From Tolypothrix bouteillei VB521301 (GTDB lineage: Bacteria; Cyanobacteriota; Cyanobacteriia; Cyanobacteriales; Nostocaceae): a stretch of 64,000 nt of DNA. Positions 42,745 through 51,430 of the stretch are shown here, piece after piece. A model generated the notes under the pieces. It ran no database searches, was not told where the DNA came from, and was given only the letters and a program-made list of their open reading frames with translations. The stretch is from the NCBI RefSeq assembly GCF_000760695.4, contig NZ_JHEG04000001.1, positions 124,001 to 188,000 on the forward strand, written 5' to 3'. The number at the start of each line of letters is the position of its first letter. Position 1 is the first letter of the stretch. The translations under genes were made by a program, and so were the position numbers.

Positions 42745-43953
42745 ATGGCTACCAACATCCTGAATAACATTGATCTGGGAACATTAGGAGAACTCCTACA
42801 ACAAGCCCGTAAAAAATGTGGCATGACTCAGGCTGATGCAGCCAAGGTAATTGATGCTGCACGCACCACTATGATTGCAATTGAGAAAGGAGAACGCCGT
42901 CTCAAAGCCAATGAACTGATTAAACTGGCTCGTGCTTACGGACGTTCTGTGGGTGACTTTGTTCGTCCACGCCCAGTGGTGCAACCCTTTGAAGTACAGT
43001 TTCGAGCAGTTTATCAACGCAGTCAGGAAGAACAGATAGAAATTGAGGCATTCATCCTGCAATTAGAGGAATTATGCCAAAATTATTTAGAGCTTGAGAA
43101 GATTATGGACGCGCCGCTACCAAGAAACTATCCTCTTGAGTATCAGGTAGCAGATATGCCCATCAAATCTGCTGCGGAGAGTATAGCAGTGGCAGAACGT
43201 CAACGGCTCGGTTTAGGTGATGCTCCTATTCCCCAATTGCGGGACATCTTAGAGCAAGACGTTGGTTTACGTATCTTCTATTTGCAGATGCCACAAAAAT
43301 TTTCAGAAGTGTATAGCTATAACGAGCAAGTAGGTGGTTGCATGGCTATCAATGCTAACCATCCAGAGGAGCGAAGACGCTGGTCAATGGCGCATGGATA
43401 CCTTCATTTTTTGGCACATCGGCAAAAGCCTGAATTCCATTTTGATGGACAGTATCAAAGATTTCCCGAAAGTGAACAACTAGCGGAAACTTTCCCCAAA
43501 TATTTCCTCATGCCCACAAGTAGTTTGCTTAAACGGTTCAATGATATGTACCGTACACATGGCAAATTCACCCCGACTAATTTATTTACACTAGCGCATT
43601 ACTATGGAGTGTCCGTAGAAGCATTAGTTTATCGGTTAGAGGAAATGGAACTTTTACAGTCAGGAACTTGGGATAAATTGCAATATCGGGGTTTAAAAGT
43701 CAGAAAGGTACAGGAGGAACTGGGTTTAGAACAGATTCCGCAAAGGATTGATATGATGCCTTTGCACTATCAACATCTAGCAATTGAAGCACTAGATCGA
43801 GGTTTAATTACAGAAGGACGTTTTGCTGAATTTCTCCATGTTGACCGCTTAGAAGCTCGCCGCATCGCAGAAGCATTACGGAAGTATTCAAGCGGAATGA
43901 TGGAGGAAGACACAGATTTTGATTTGCGTCAAATCCAAACAGGTGAGAAGTGA
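42745..43953 (+). CDS. XRE regulator with ImmA/IrrE-like domain, catalytic Glu missing
   Basis: 402 residues from the ATG at 42745, which has a TGAGG site about 10 bp upstream; an upstream in-frame ATG at 42706 lacks one. An N-terminal helix-turn-helix (about 10-70: LGELLQQARKKCGMTQADAAKVIDAARTTMIAIEKGERR) is followed by an ImmA/IrrE-like domain. The zinc motif expected as HExxH reads HGYLH (His217, Gly218, His221), so the catalytic Glu is replaced by Gly. The later AETFPKYFLMP region matches the third-ligand segment. Likely an antitoxin-type repressor that binds DNA but does not cleave. A truncated PIN toxin follows. Confidence 0.85.
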   Translation: MATNILNNIDLGTLGELLQQARKKCGMTQADAAKVIDAARTTMIAIEKGERRLKANELIKLARAYGRSVGDFVRPRPVVQPFEVQFRAVYQRSQEEQIEIEAFILQLEELCQNYLELEKIMDAPLPRNYPLEYQVADMPIKSAAESIAVAERQRLGLGDAPIPQLRDILEQDVGLRIFYLQMPQKFSEVYSYNEQVGGCMAINANHPEERRRWSMAHGYLHFLAHRQKPEFHFDGQYQRFPESEQLAETFPKYFLMPTSSLLKRFNDMYRTHGKFTPTNLFTLAHYYGVSVEALVYRLEEMELLQSGTWDKLQYRGLKVRKVQEELGLEQIPQRIDMMPLHYQHLAIEALDRGLITEGRFAEFLHVDRLEARRIAEALRKYSSGMMEEDTDFDLRQIQTGEK

Positions 43954-43962
43954 AGACAGTTT

Positions 43963-44115
43963 ATGCAAATTACTCACTCTTACATTCTGCTTGATGCTTG
44001 TTGCGTTCTCAACCTTTGTGCGTCGGGTCAATTTTTAGCTCTCAGGGCAATTGACACTCTTTGGGATGCTCCCTTAAACAAGGGCCAAATAATTCCACAG
44101 TTGAACGATGCATGA
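43963..44115 (+). pseudogene. truncated PIN-domain toxin
   Basis: ATG 10 bp after the regulator stop opens a 50-codon frame: THSYILLDACCVLNLCASGQ then FLALRAIDTLWDAP, which is the first strand and helix of a PIN nuclease (LDA-x-x-(I/V)-x-N-L with the first catalytic Asp). The remaining acidic residues are lost, because the frame runs into the convergent gene ending at 44074. It is the expected partner of XRE/ImmA antitoxins, now broken. Confidence 0.6.
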
Positions 44116-45879
44116 CCCCTGCCTCCGCTCAAACATATCGGCCATCGAATGTGTACACAAAGTAGCTAAATCACGGGACAGTTTTAATTGAATAACTGCC
44201 AATTTTCCAGGTAGTTCCAATAAAACTTTAGATTCTCCAGTTGCTAAATTCAGAGATTTTACTTTACCTTCTAGTCCGCAAGAGAGTAAAACGTTGCGCT
44301 GCCAGTCAAAAGCAATATCATAAGTTCTTGCCATTCTGTTAGGTGGATCGCCAAAAGTAACGACTTCACTAGAAGAAGCGACGACAGGGAGTGGCAATTT
44401 CGTCTTTGAAGAGAAAATTTCATTCCACTCAAATACTCGTACTCCTTGAGCCATTGCACAGAACAACCAACGCCCATCCGGGCTAAAGTCCATTTTGACA
44501 ATGATATCGCTGTCATGAAAAGCATTTACCCCTTCACCTCGTTCGACACTCGCCCGCCATGCTTTCTTATCTAATGCTGCAGTTGATAAGACTTTAATGA
44601 CTTTTTGAGTATTCAAATCAACAATAGCTAATTTTGATTCTCGCTCATCAGCCACTAGGTAGCGTCCGTTCGGATGAATTGCAATTTTAGATCCATGCCC
44701 AACTTTAATTGCTGCAATATCTTGTGAATTTTTGATAGAACTAAGGATAATCTCATCCCGCAAACGGCTGATAAGTATTTCCTCATTAGCACTTAATTGA
44801 ACAATGTCAGTAGCTCGACTAAGAGGAATCATTTTGAGCAATTGTTTTTTTTCTAAGTCAAATACAGCTGCTTGCAAAGATTCACTTACATGACCTACGG
44901 TCAAAAACTTTCCAGATGGACTAACTTGCATCACATAAGCATTTTGTTCTAGTGGCAGCTCAATATTTTTTGGCTCATTATTCCAAGGAGCAGTATAGTG
45001 TTTTATTTCCAGAGGTTGATTCCACAGTCCACACCAACCTATAAAAAATCCATCCATCGGATCGGGAACAGAAATTGGTTCCTGTAAAAATTGCCCCTTT
45101 GGTGTAGGACGGGAGATTGTCAATAATAAGAGCCCCGATCTATTTAATTGAGTGAATACTTCATCTATCTTGGCTTTTTCTCTCTCCTTATGCGCTAATT
45201 CAATAGAGAGGTCTGGAACATGAATGAATTCTTCTCGGCGTTCAATATTTTCATCTTCCCCATCTTGAAGATATTCATAGCAAGTTGCAGCATTACTGAT
45301 ATTTAAAAGTTGGGCAAAGCTAGAAAATTGTATTGCTGCTGCAAAGCTTTTATCATCGATTAACTCTCTCATATCGGGATACTTTGAAAGATTTTGTAAC
45401 CTTTGCAATAGTTCTAGGCTTCTTGGAGAGAGTTCTTCACCATCTTTTAGAAAGGGAATTTTCAAAAGTTCAGAAATATGTTCAATAGTTGTTTGATTGT
45501 TGGGGAGTTCAGCGAGTAAATCAGTAAATACTTCCGGCTTACCAGTTAATCTTAATTTTTCTTCTCTAGATATAGTTCCAAAATATTCTGGTGAGGAACT
45601 ATATGTATCCATTAACTGATGTTTTCTATAATATTCGTAATAAAAAAAATCATCATGGTAAAGAATCAGATTAAGCAAATGACCGGAAAATTGCTTTGCG
45701 AGAACTGAAACAACTATAGGATTTTGCCCTTTTTCTGAAGAATAAACACTAATCCAACCGTTAATACATGGAGAAATTAAAAATTTTAGTTTTTCTTGTG
45801 CAGCCAGCTTTTTTACAATTTCTGTAATTTGCTCTGTTTGAGTTGAGCGAATGTGAATAGAACCGTAAAAGCTGCCCAT
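44074..45879 (-). CDS. beta-propeller (WD40-like) protein with unknown N-terminus (601 aa)
   Basis: Residues about 290-600 form repeated four-strand blades: VMQVSPSGKFLTVGHVSESLQAAVFDLEKKQLL, SKIAIHPNGRYLVADERESKLAIVDLNTQKVI, IVKMDFSPDGRWLFCAMAQGVRVFEW and DIAFDWQRNVLLSCGLEGKVKSLNLATGE. These are WD40/YVTN-type repeats. The first 280 residues are a separate alpha/beta domain I do not recognise (MGSFYGSIHIRSTQTEQI). It is 47 bp downstream of the TPM-domain gene on the same strand, so probably co-transcribed. Likely a cytoplasmic scaffold. Confidence 0.72.
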   Translation of the reverse strand: MGSFYGSIHIRSTQTEQITEIVKKLAAQEKLKFLISPCINGWISVYSSEKGQNPIVVSVLAKQFSGHLLNLILYHDDFFYYEYYRKHQLMDTYSSSPEYFGTISREEKLRLTGKPEVFTDLLAELPNNQTTIEHISELLKIPFLKDGEELSPRSLELLQRLQNLSKYPDMRELIDDKSFAAAIQFSSFAQLLNISNAATCYEYLQDGEDENIERREEFIHVPDLSIELAHKEREKAKIDEVFTQLNRSGLLLLTISRPTPKGQFLQEPISVPDPMDGFFIGWCGLWNQPLEIKHYTAPWNNEPKNIELPLEQNAYVMQVSPSGKFLTVGHVSESLQAAVFDLEKKQLLKMIPLSRATDIVQLSANEEILISRLRDEIILSSIKNSQDIAAIKVGHGSKIAIHPNGRYLVADERESKLAIVDLNTQKVIKVLSTAALDKKAWRASVERGEGVNAFHDSDIIVKMDFSPDGRWLFCAMAQGVRVFEWNEIFSSKTKLPLPVVASSSEVVTFGDPPNRMARTYDIAFDWQRNVLLSCGLEGKVKSLNLATGESKVLLELPGKLAVIQLKLSRDLATLCTHSMADMFERRQGSCIVQLWNYLALV

Positions 45880-45926
45880 ATAAATTTTTAAAAGCTAAGT
45901 GGCTAACAAAGTTTTAACAAATATGT

Positions 45927-48164
45927 TTACCAACTGCCACCTCCACCTCCGCCATCACTCATTCCACCACCAAAATCGCTACCGCTACTGTAGCTTCCGC
46001 CAGAGTCACTACCCCAACTGCTGCTAGATTCACTACTCCAACTGCTGCTAGATTCACTACTACTGTAGCTATCTCCAAAGTCAGTACTCCAGCTTTCCTC
46101 AGAATCAGCAACAGAAACATCTGATTCTACTGCCGAACGAGATGATTTTGCTCTAGAACCTGTACTGCTTGTGTAAGTACGAATGTGTATTGTTGTTTCA
46201 GTCAGTTCTGGGTAGCAGGTAGCACAGTACCAACCAATTCGTTCTGTTTTATGAGATTGGGATGTTGCAGGGCTACCGCTTTTCGATCGCACTAAATCTC
46301 CCAGTATCAGATAAGGTCTTAGTTGTTTACCTCTAATTGCGGTCATTGGATTGCGACAGTTAGCACAGTGAACGGGACAATGTTTTTGTTCTGCAACACC
46401 ATGCGATCGCCCTTGAGGCAAAATAAGAAGCGCATTCTTAGGAAGTTCCAGTGGCGGAATAGTTTCCTGGATATCGTTAGTGTATCCGCAACAATGGCAC
46501 TCTTGTCTGACTCCACATTTACCTGCTTGCGTCCAAGTAGGCTCTTGTAGAACCTTTGAAGAACTTCGGACAACTGTTAACTCTTGGCAATTTGAGCAAT
46601 TATCAAAAGAATTTTTGAAGGCAAAAGATGAATGTTGGTCTTGAATGTATGACTGTAAGTAAATTCCAGGTGGTGATAAGTGAGGTTGACATTTCGAGCA
46701 CAACCAACCTTCAAAAGTGACACTACCTAGTTTTGCCGCTACCTGTTCTGCAGGTGTGAGGTACGTTGACAGCTTGTTCTTTGGAATAGGTTTCATGAGT
46801 TTGTGACAGCGATCGCACTGATATGTGGGACGAAAACTAAATCTTTTCCCTAACTGTTGAATTATCGGTATTATTCCCCAGAAAGCACGAGCATTTTGCA
46901 CGGCAAACAGTTGCAAGGCAAACGGCACAGATGCTGTAGGTAATAAAGATGCGTTTTCCAAACTTGCATCGATTGCTCCTAGGGAGAAAAACATAACAAT
47001 TGCTAACACCGTCATCCCTGTTAGAACCCAAAGGGACGAGCCAATCTCTTTTCGATCTCTAAAGATATTTATGCAGATAGCACCTGAAATTGAAGCTAAA
47101 GCCATCGCCCCACAAACTAATGGGAAGGGAAAGAATACAACAGCAGTCACTATAGTGAAAAAAAGACTAAATATTTTGGCTTGCCTGTATGGTAAAAAGT
47201 ACAACAGACAAAGCCAAATGGCTTCCCCAAGTACAATTGCAGAATCCAGCCTACCTGCTTGATGTTCCTTTACAATCTGCCATCCCAAGCTATAAAATAG
47301 AGCAAATATTAAATTAACAAAGCTAATCACTAACAACCATTGACCTAGAGATGGCACCTCTGATGGCTGTGATAGAGACTGTGACTGACTGTGTTCGATG
47401 GCGCTAAAGCGCGATCGCCCGTCTGGTGGTTTAACTCCTAGAATTCGAGGATGACGGCTAAGTAGGAACAATCTACCCCCAAACCCAATAAATCCAACCC
47501 AACCCAAGCTCCCGACAATCCAAATATATCCAGGAACAGCAGGTAAATTGTTTTGATGTGAGTTAGATTGGGGGTGCGATAGATTTGTATGGGATATTTC
47601 TGCTAGTGTTGTGACAAGATTTTCTGTTCCCTTTAAAATCCCGGCTTCTGGATCTCCTTGTTGAAAACGGGGAATAATATCAGTTTCAATAATCTGTTGA
47701 ATTTTGCGATCGCTCAGGCTTTTCTGCAAACCAGAACCCCTTTCAATTTCAACACGGCGATCTCGTGTTGATATCAAAAACAATACACCATTATTCTTAT
47801 TTTTTTTGCCAATTCCCCAAGTATTGAATAACTCAGTTGCGAAAGCCTTAGGAGAAGTAGCAGGCTGAGTCTCCAAAACGGTTACTACCGCTATTTCAGT
47901 ACTATTTTTGGCCTCTAAGTTAGAAATCATTGTGTTCAGTTGTACTTCTGCTTCGGGGCTGAGGATATTTGCCATATCCGTCACCCAACCTCCATATTGC
48001 TGTCGGGGATTGGGAATATCCTGTATTTGTAGTGCGTAGCTGACTGGAGGATATAGGATGAGGAACAAGCACAACGTACCGATCCAAAGAATTGGCTTAA
48101 GAGATTTAACTAACAATTTTTTTAACTCTTCTGTTGCAACTACTTTAGCTATTAAAGAATACAA
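45927..48164 (-). CDS. TPM-domain (Psb32/MOLO-1-like) membrane protein with zinc-ribbon-like inserts (745 aa)
   Basis: A hydrophobic segment (about 25-45) precedes a TPM domain (about 55-195: YGGWVTDMANILSPEAEVQLN, TEIAVVTVLETQ, NNGVLFLISTRDRRVEIERG). Several membrane helices follow (about 212-232, 275-400). A cytosolic part holds two Cys-rich units with CDRCHKLMKPIP/CSKCQPH and CANCRNPMTAIRG/CATCYPE patterns, each able to bind zinc. The tail is Ser/Gly-rich and ends GGGGGSW, a hallmark of this family. Psb32-type TPM proteins help photosystem II repair, but the added ribbons make the role here uncertain. First gene of a pair with the propeller protein. Confidence 0.78.
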   Translation of the reverse strand: MYSLIAKVVATEELKKLLVKSLKPILWIGTLCLFLILYPPVSYALQIQDIPNPRQQYGGWVTDMANILSPEAEVQLNTMISNLEAKNSTEIAVVTVLETQPATSPKAFATELFNTWGIGKKNKNNGVLFLISTRDRRVEIERGSGLQKSLSDRKIQQIIETDIIPRFQQGDPEAGILKGTENLVTTLAEISHTNLSHPQSNSHQNNLPAVPGYIWIVGSLGWVGFIGFGGRLFLLSRHPRILGVKPPDGRSRFSAIEHSQSQSLSQPSEVPSLGQWLLVISFVNLIFALFYSLGWQIVKEHQAGRLDSAIVLGEAIWLCLLYFLPYRQAKIFSLFFTIVTAVVFFPFPLVCGAMALASISGAICINIFRDRKEIGSSLWVLTGMTVLAIVMFFSLGAIDASLENASLLPTASVPFALQLFAVQNARAFWGIIPIIQQLGKRFSFRPTYQCDRCHKLMKPIPKNKLSTYLTPAEQVAAKLGSVTFEGWLCSKCQPHLSPPGIYLQSYIQDQHSSFAFKNSFDNCSNCQELTVVRSSSKVLQEPTWTQAGKCGVRQECHCCGYTNDIQETIPPLELPKNALLILPQGRSHGVAEQKHCPVHCANCRNPMTAIRGKQLRPYLILGDLVRSKSGSPATSQSHKTERIGWYCATCYPELTETTIHIRTYTSSTGSRAKSSRSAVESDVSVADSEESWSTDFGDSYSSSESSSSWSSESSSSWGSDSGGSYSSGSDFGGGMSDGGGGGGSW

Positions 48165-48220
48165 ATCTAAATAGAAGATTTACTGAAATCTCTGATAAAT
48201 GAAAAGCAGTAGTTTGCCCG

Positions 48221-48276
48221 ACCTCGTTCCCATGCTCCGCCTGGGAATACCTTCAAGCGAGGCTCCGCCGCCTGTT
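48221..48276. repeat. CTCGTTCCC dispersed repeat, copy 3
   Basis: CCTCGTTCCCATGCTCCGCC then TGGGAATACC and GCGAGGCTCCGCCGCCTG. It lies between the CHAT-membrane gene and the TPM gene. Confidence 0.7.
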
Positions 48277-48289
48277 GTATCTAGAGTAT

Positions 48290-49606
48290 TTATATCAAGG
48301 GTCTACCCCGATGAATTGGGTGATGAAGCAGATATAGTATTGTGCTTCCGGTAATAACTCCAAAGACGAGTCCTCCAACAATAGCTCCCGTAATCCAATC
48401 TACATTTCGACTTACTATCACGCCTGAGACAATACTAACGGCTGTACCGAGCGGATTAAACACAATCCACCAGTTTGCTTTAGTACTGAGTTCTCTCAAC
48501 ACAAACCATTGAGCTAGAGCCAGTACCACTCCAAATAAAATTGCTCCTAAAAGTACACGCAATATCAGAAATGAAATTTCATTTTGGAATAGAGCCGGAA
48601 ATTTATCTGTATATTCGATTCTTGCGATCGCTTGCTGTATTAAAGAACCACCTATAGCCCAACCAATCACCCAACCAATAGGTGTTGCCAATAGCCACCA
48701 GAAGATTTTAGCAATTCGTTTTCTAAGTCCCCACCATTGGGCTACACCAGTTACAATTCCTCCAACTACAATACCAAAAAAAGCACTTCCAATACCATGA
48801 ATACTAGTAATAAAACTTATAGCACTACCTATAGAAGTAAATAATATCCATTGCAGCCAAAATACTTTCTCTGTCACTAAGATAACAGTAAAAAATTCTT
48901 GTAAATTTCGATTAAAACCGATTCGAGAAGGATGACTTGAGTTAGCTTGGGGTTCATATCTGTTGGGCTTGCTCTCTGTCTTATTTTTTGATTCTTGTTT
49001 GTAGAGAACTGGGATTAAGTCTTTTTGAATATTTTCTAATTGTATTTCTACGCAAGCAAACTCGTAAGCATCCTCGAATGAACGCCCTGCTCCTAACGCT
49101 CTATAAAAACCGACAGCAAATGTAATTCCAGCTTGGTCTCCAATAGCTTGACTCATGCCAATAACATAAGGAATATGCTCGGCAATAACTCTTGCTTGAG
49201 CTTTTGAATAGCAAGCATTCAAAACTACACACTTCACCTGCTTATTGACTAACTTAAACAGATTAGCTAGTGCAACAGTTTGTACGGGTTGAGTTTGTCC
49301 TAAAACATTTTCAAAACACAGTTCTCCCGTATTTATACCATGTCCGGAGAAGTGAACAATCTGAGGTTCAGTATCAAAAATTGCTTGAGTAACGTCTCCC
49401 GGACGCACAGATTCCCGAGATTCTAAGACAAAATTGTCTCGTTGTTTGGAGAGTTGAAGCTTTTCGCGAATATTACGTAACTCTTGCCCTAACCGGAGTC
49501 GAGTAGAGTCACTAGGATCGGCTGCTAGGAATAGAATTTTTACCTTATCCATTAGAGAATTAACACAAAGTTTAATGTCCTTACGTATAGATGCTCCATC
49601 ACTCAC
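48290..49606 (-). CDS. CHAT caspase-like domain fused to a polytopic membrane domain (438 aa)
   Basis: Residues 20-200 are a CHAT domain closely similar to the one at 35620-36361: VKILFLAADPSDSTRLRLGQEL, IVHFSGHG (dyad His), CVVLNACYS (dyad Cys), YVIGMSQAIGDQAGITFAVGFYRALGAGRSFEDAYEFACVEIQL. After a polar linker (205-230) come about eight hydrophobic, Gly-rich helices to the C-terminus. A protease domain joined to a membrane domain suggests either membrane-localised cleavage or a self-activated pore. There is no sensor domain in the chain. It is an intact frame; the nearest co-directional gene is 125 bp downstream with a repeat between. Confidence 0.82.
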   Translation of the reverse strand: MSDGASIRKDIKLCVNSLMDKVKILFLAADPSDSTRLRLGQELRNIREKLQLSKQRDNFVLESRESVRPGDVTQAIFDTEPQIVHFSGHGINTGELCFENVLGQTQPVQTVALANLFKLVNKQVKCVVLNACYSKAQARVIAEHIPYVIGMSQAIGDQAGITFAVGFYRALGAGRSFEDAYEFACVEIQLENIQKDLIPVLYKQESKNKTESKPNRYEPQANSSHPSRIGFNRNLQEFFTVILVTEKVFWLQWILFTSIGSAISFITSIHGIGSAFFGIVVGGIVTGVAQWWGLRKRIAKIFWWLLATPIGWVIGWAIGGSLIQQAIARIEYTDKFPALFQNEISFLILRVLLGAILFGVVLALAQWFVLRELSTKANWWIVFNPLGTAVSIVSGVIVSRNVDWITGAIVGGLVFGVITGSTILYLLHHPIHRGRPLI

Positions 49607-49716
49607 CTTGCAACTACGTTCTTAATCGATGATTTAGTAAGGTAATTATATTAGTATACGCAAAAAGTATGTTTTTGGTTGAGAGCATCCGAATTTGGAA
49701 AAAACATACTTGTGAT

Positions 49717-49816
49717 TGAAATCACGCCTATACAGACTAAGTCCGCCTGCGCGGACTTATTTAAAGCCTGCGTAGGCAGGCTTTCTTTGTATAGACCCAG
49801 AATTCTATTCTGAGGG
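49717..49816. repeat. compound hairpin repeat
   Basis: CGCCTATACAGACTAAGTCC opens the element. The palindromes AAGTCCGCCTGCGCGGACTT (49739-49758) and AAAGCCTGC-GTAG-GCAGGCTTT (49763-49784) are followed by TTGTATAGACCCAGAATTCT. The element is bounded by the inverted CTATACA/TGTATAG ends. Related to 37833-37898 and 41041-41100. Confidence 0.7.
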
Positions 49817-49980
49817 TAAATAGCAAATTTGGGATGCTCCCTTTTGGTTTCCGTGTATAAAACCTTTAACAAACCTGCTAAGAATTTTTAAAGGAAGAGG
49901 AATGACTTCTGCACTTGTCGTTCTTTCGTCAGAAGGTGATAATTAACGCTGTTAGATGTGGTGCATGGAGAAGGATATTT

Positions 49981-51150
49981 ATGGAGCACAACTTTCAAGA
50001 GCTAGCCGAACTTTATAAAAATGCTCTCTTCAACGATGTACTTCCATTTTGGGAAAAATATTCGATTGACCGAGAGTACGGCGGTTATTTTACCTGCATC
50101 GATCGCTTTGGAAAAGTTTACGACACCGATAAGTTTATCTGGCTGCAAAACCGTCAGGTATGGACTTTTTCCAAATTGTACAACCAGCTAGAAAAGCGAG
50201 AATCCTGGTTGAACATTGCCAGCAATGGTGCTCGTTTTCTTGCTCAACACGGTCGGGATGATGATGGTAACTGGTACTTTGCGCTGACCCGTGAAGGAAA
50301 TCCTTTAGTTCAGCCTTACAATATCTTTTCTGATTGCTTTGCAGCAATGGCTTTTAGTCAATATGCTCTTGCCTCTGGTGAAGATTGGGCAAAAGATGTG
50401 GCTGTGCAAGCTTACAATAATGTTTTACGCCGTAAGGACAACCCCAAGGGTAAGTATAACAAGACATATCCGGGTACGCGATCGCTCAAATCTTTGGCAG
50501 TACCCATGATATTAGCTAATCTCACTCTAGAAATGGAATGGTTGCTGCCAAGCGAAACTCTAGAGAACGTGCTTAACTCTACTGTTCGGGAAGTAATAAC
50601 CGACTTTCTAGACTCACAACGGGGACTTATGTATGAAAATATTGCTCCCGATGGTTCCCATGTAGATTCTTTTGATGGTCGTCTAATTAATCCCGGTCAC
50701 GGGATAGAAGCGATGTGGTTCATTATGGATATTGCCCATCGGCGCAACGACATAACAGTCATTAACCAAGCTGTGGATGTCGTGCTAAACATCCTTAACT
50801 TTGCTTGGGACTCTGAATACGGGGGATTGTATTATTTTATGGATGCAGATGGTCATCCCCCACAACAGTTGGAATGGGATCAAAAACTGTGGTGGGTGCA
50901 TTTGGAGTCTTTGGTTGCACTGGTTATGGGTTATCGCCTGACGGGACGTGAGACATGTTGGGAGTGGTACCAAAAAATGCACGATTACACCTGGTCGCAT
51001 TTTGCCGATCCAGAATATGGTGAGTGGTTTGGCTACCTCAACCGTCGAGGAGAAGTCCTGTTAAACCTCAAAGGTGGCAAGTGGAAAGGCTGTTTCCACG
51101 TACCCCGTGCTTTATACCTTTGCTGGCAGCAGTTTGAAGCTTTGCTCTGA
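49981..51150 (+). CDS. N-acylglucosamine 2-epimerase (AGE) family protein
   Basis: 389 residues from the ATG at 49981, which has GGAGAAGG 6 bp upstream; an upstream in-frame start (49915) would add 22 unconserved residues. It is an (alpha/alpha)6 barrel enzyme: [51 protein letters not shown] (catalytic His), [13 protein letters not shown] and [13 protein letters not shown] (second catalytic His), then [14 protein letters not shown] enzymes interconvert N-acetylglucosamine and N-acetylmannosamine, or related sugars such as cellobiose or mannose. The exact sugar cannot be fixed from the sequence. Monocistronic. Confidence 0.9.
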   Translation: MEHNFQELAELYKNALFNDVLPFWEKYSIDREYGGYFTCIDRFGKVYDTDKFIWLQNRQVWTFSKLYNQLEKRESWLNIASNGARFLAQHGRDDDGNWYFALTREGNPLVQPYNIFSDCFAAMAFSQYALASGEDWAKDVAVQAYNNVLRRKDNPKGKYNKTYPGTRSLKSLAVPMILANLTLEMEWLLPSETLENVLNSTVREVITDFLDSQRGLMYENIAPDGSHVDSFDGRLINPGHGIEAMWFIMDIAHRRNDITVINQAVDVVLNILNFAWDSEYGGLYYFMDADGHPPQQLEWDQKLWWVHLESLVALVMGYRLTGRETCWEWYQKMHDYTWSHFADPEYGEWFGYLNRRGEVLLNLKGGKWKGCFHVPRALYLCWQQFEALL

Positions 51151-51299
51151 ACTTAGCATGAGTATCGTTTATGGTTATGTTTAATAAAACCAATCTTAAA
51201 AAAACTGCTCTAACAGTGGCACTTACCCGAATAAAGTTGTATATTTTGGAAATTATTCTTATAAAGGATAATGAGTAAAAATTTGTACTCGCGCAAGCT

Positions 51300-51321
51300 G
51301 GGGGTATAAGAGGGGCAGTAT
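51300..51321 (+). repeat. GGGGGTATAAGAGG element
   Basis: GGGGGTATAAGAGGGGCAGT matches the start of the element at 27902-27927. Intergenic. Confidence 0.5.
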
Positions 51322-51430
51322 TTAACAATACTTAAAGATAAATAATTCTGAAGAATGACCACTTACTCAAATTTTTAGGTTACATTTAACCTAATGTTAA
51401 CCTCTTGGCTGGATTAGGCTATCGGGTATA

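Noticed and set aside
42570..42824. 84-codon minus-strand frame antisense to the XRE gene start
   Set aside because: It overlaps the well-supported XRE/ImmA gene and its first third mirrors that gene's helix-turn-helix codons.
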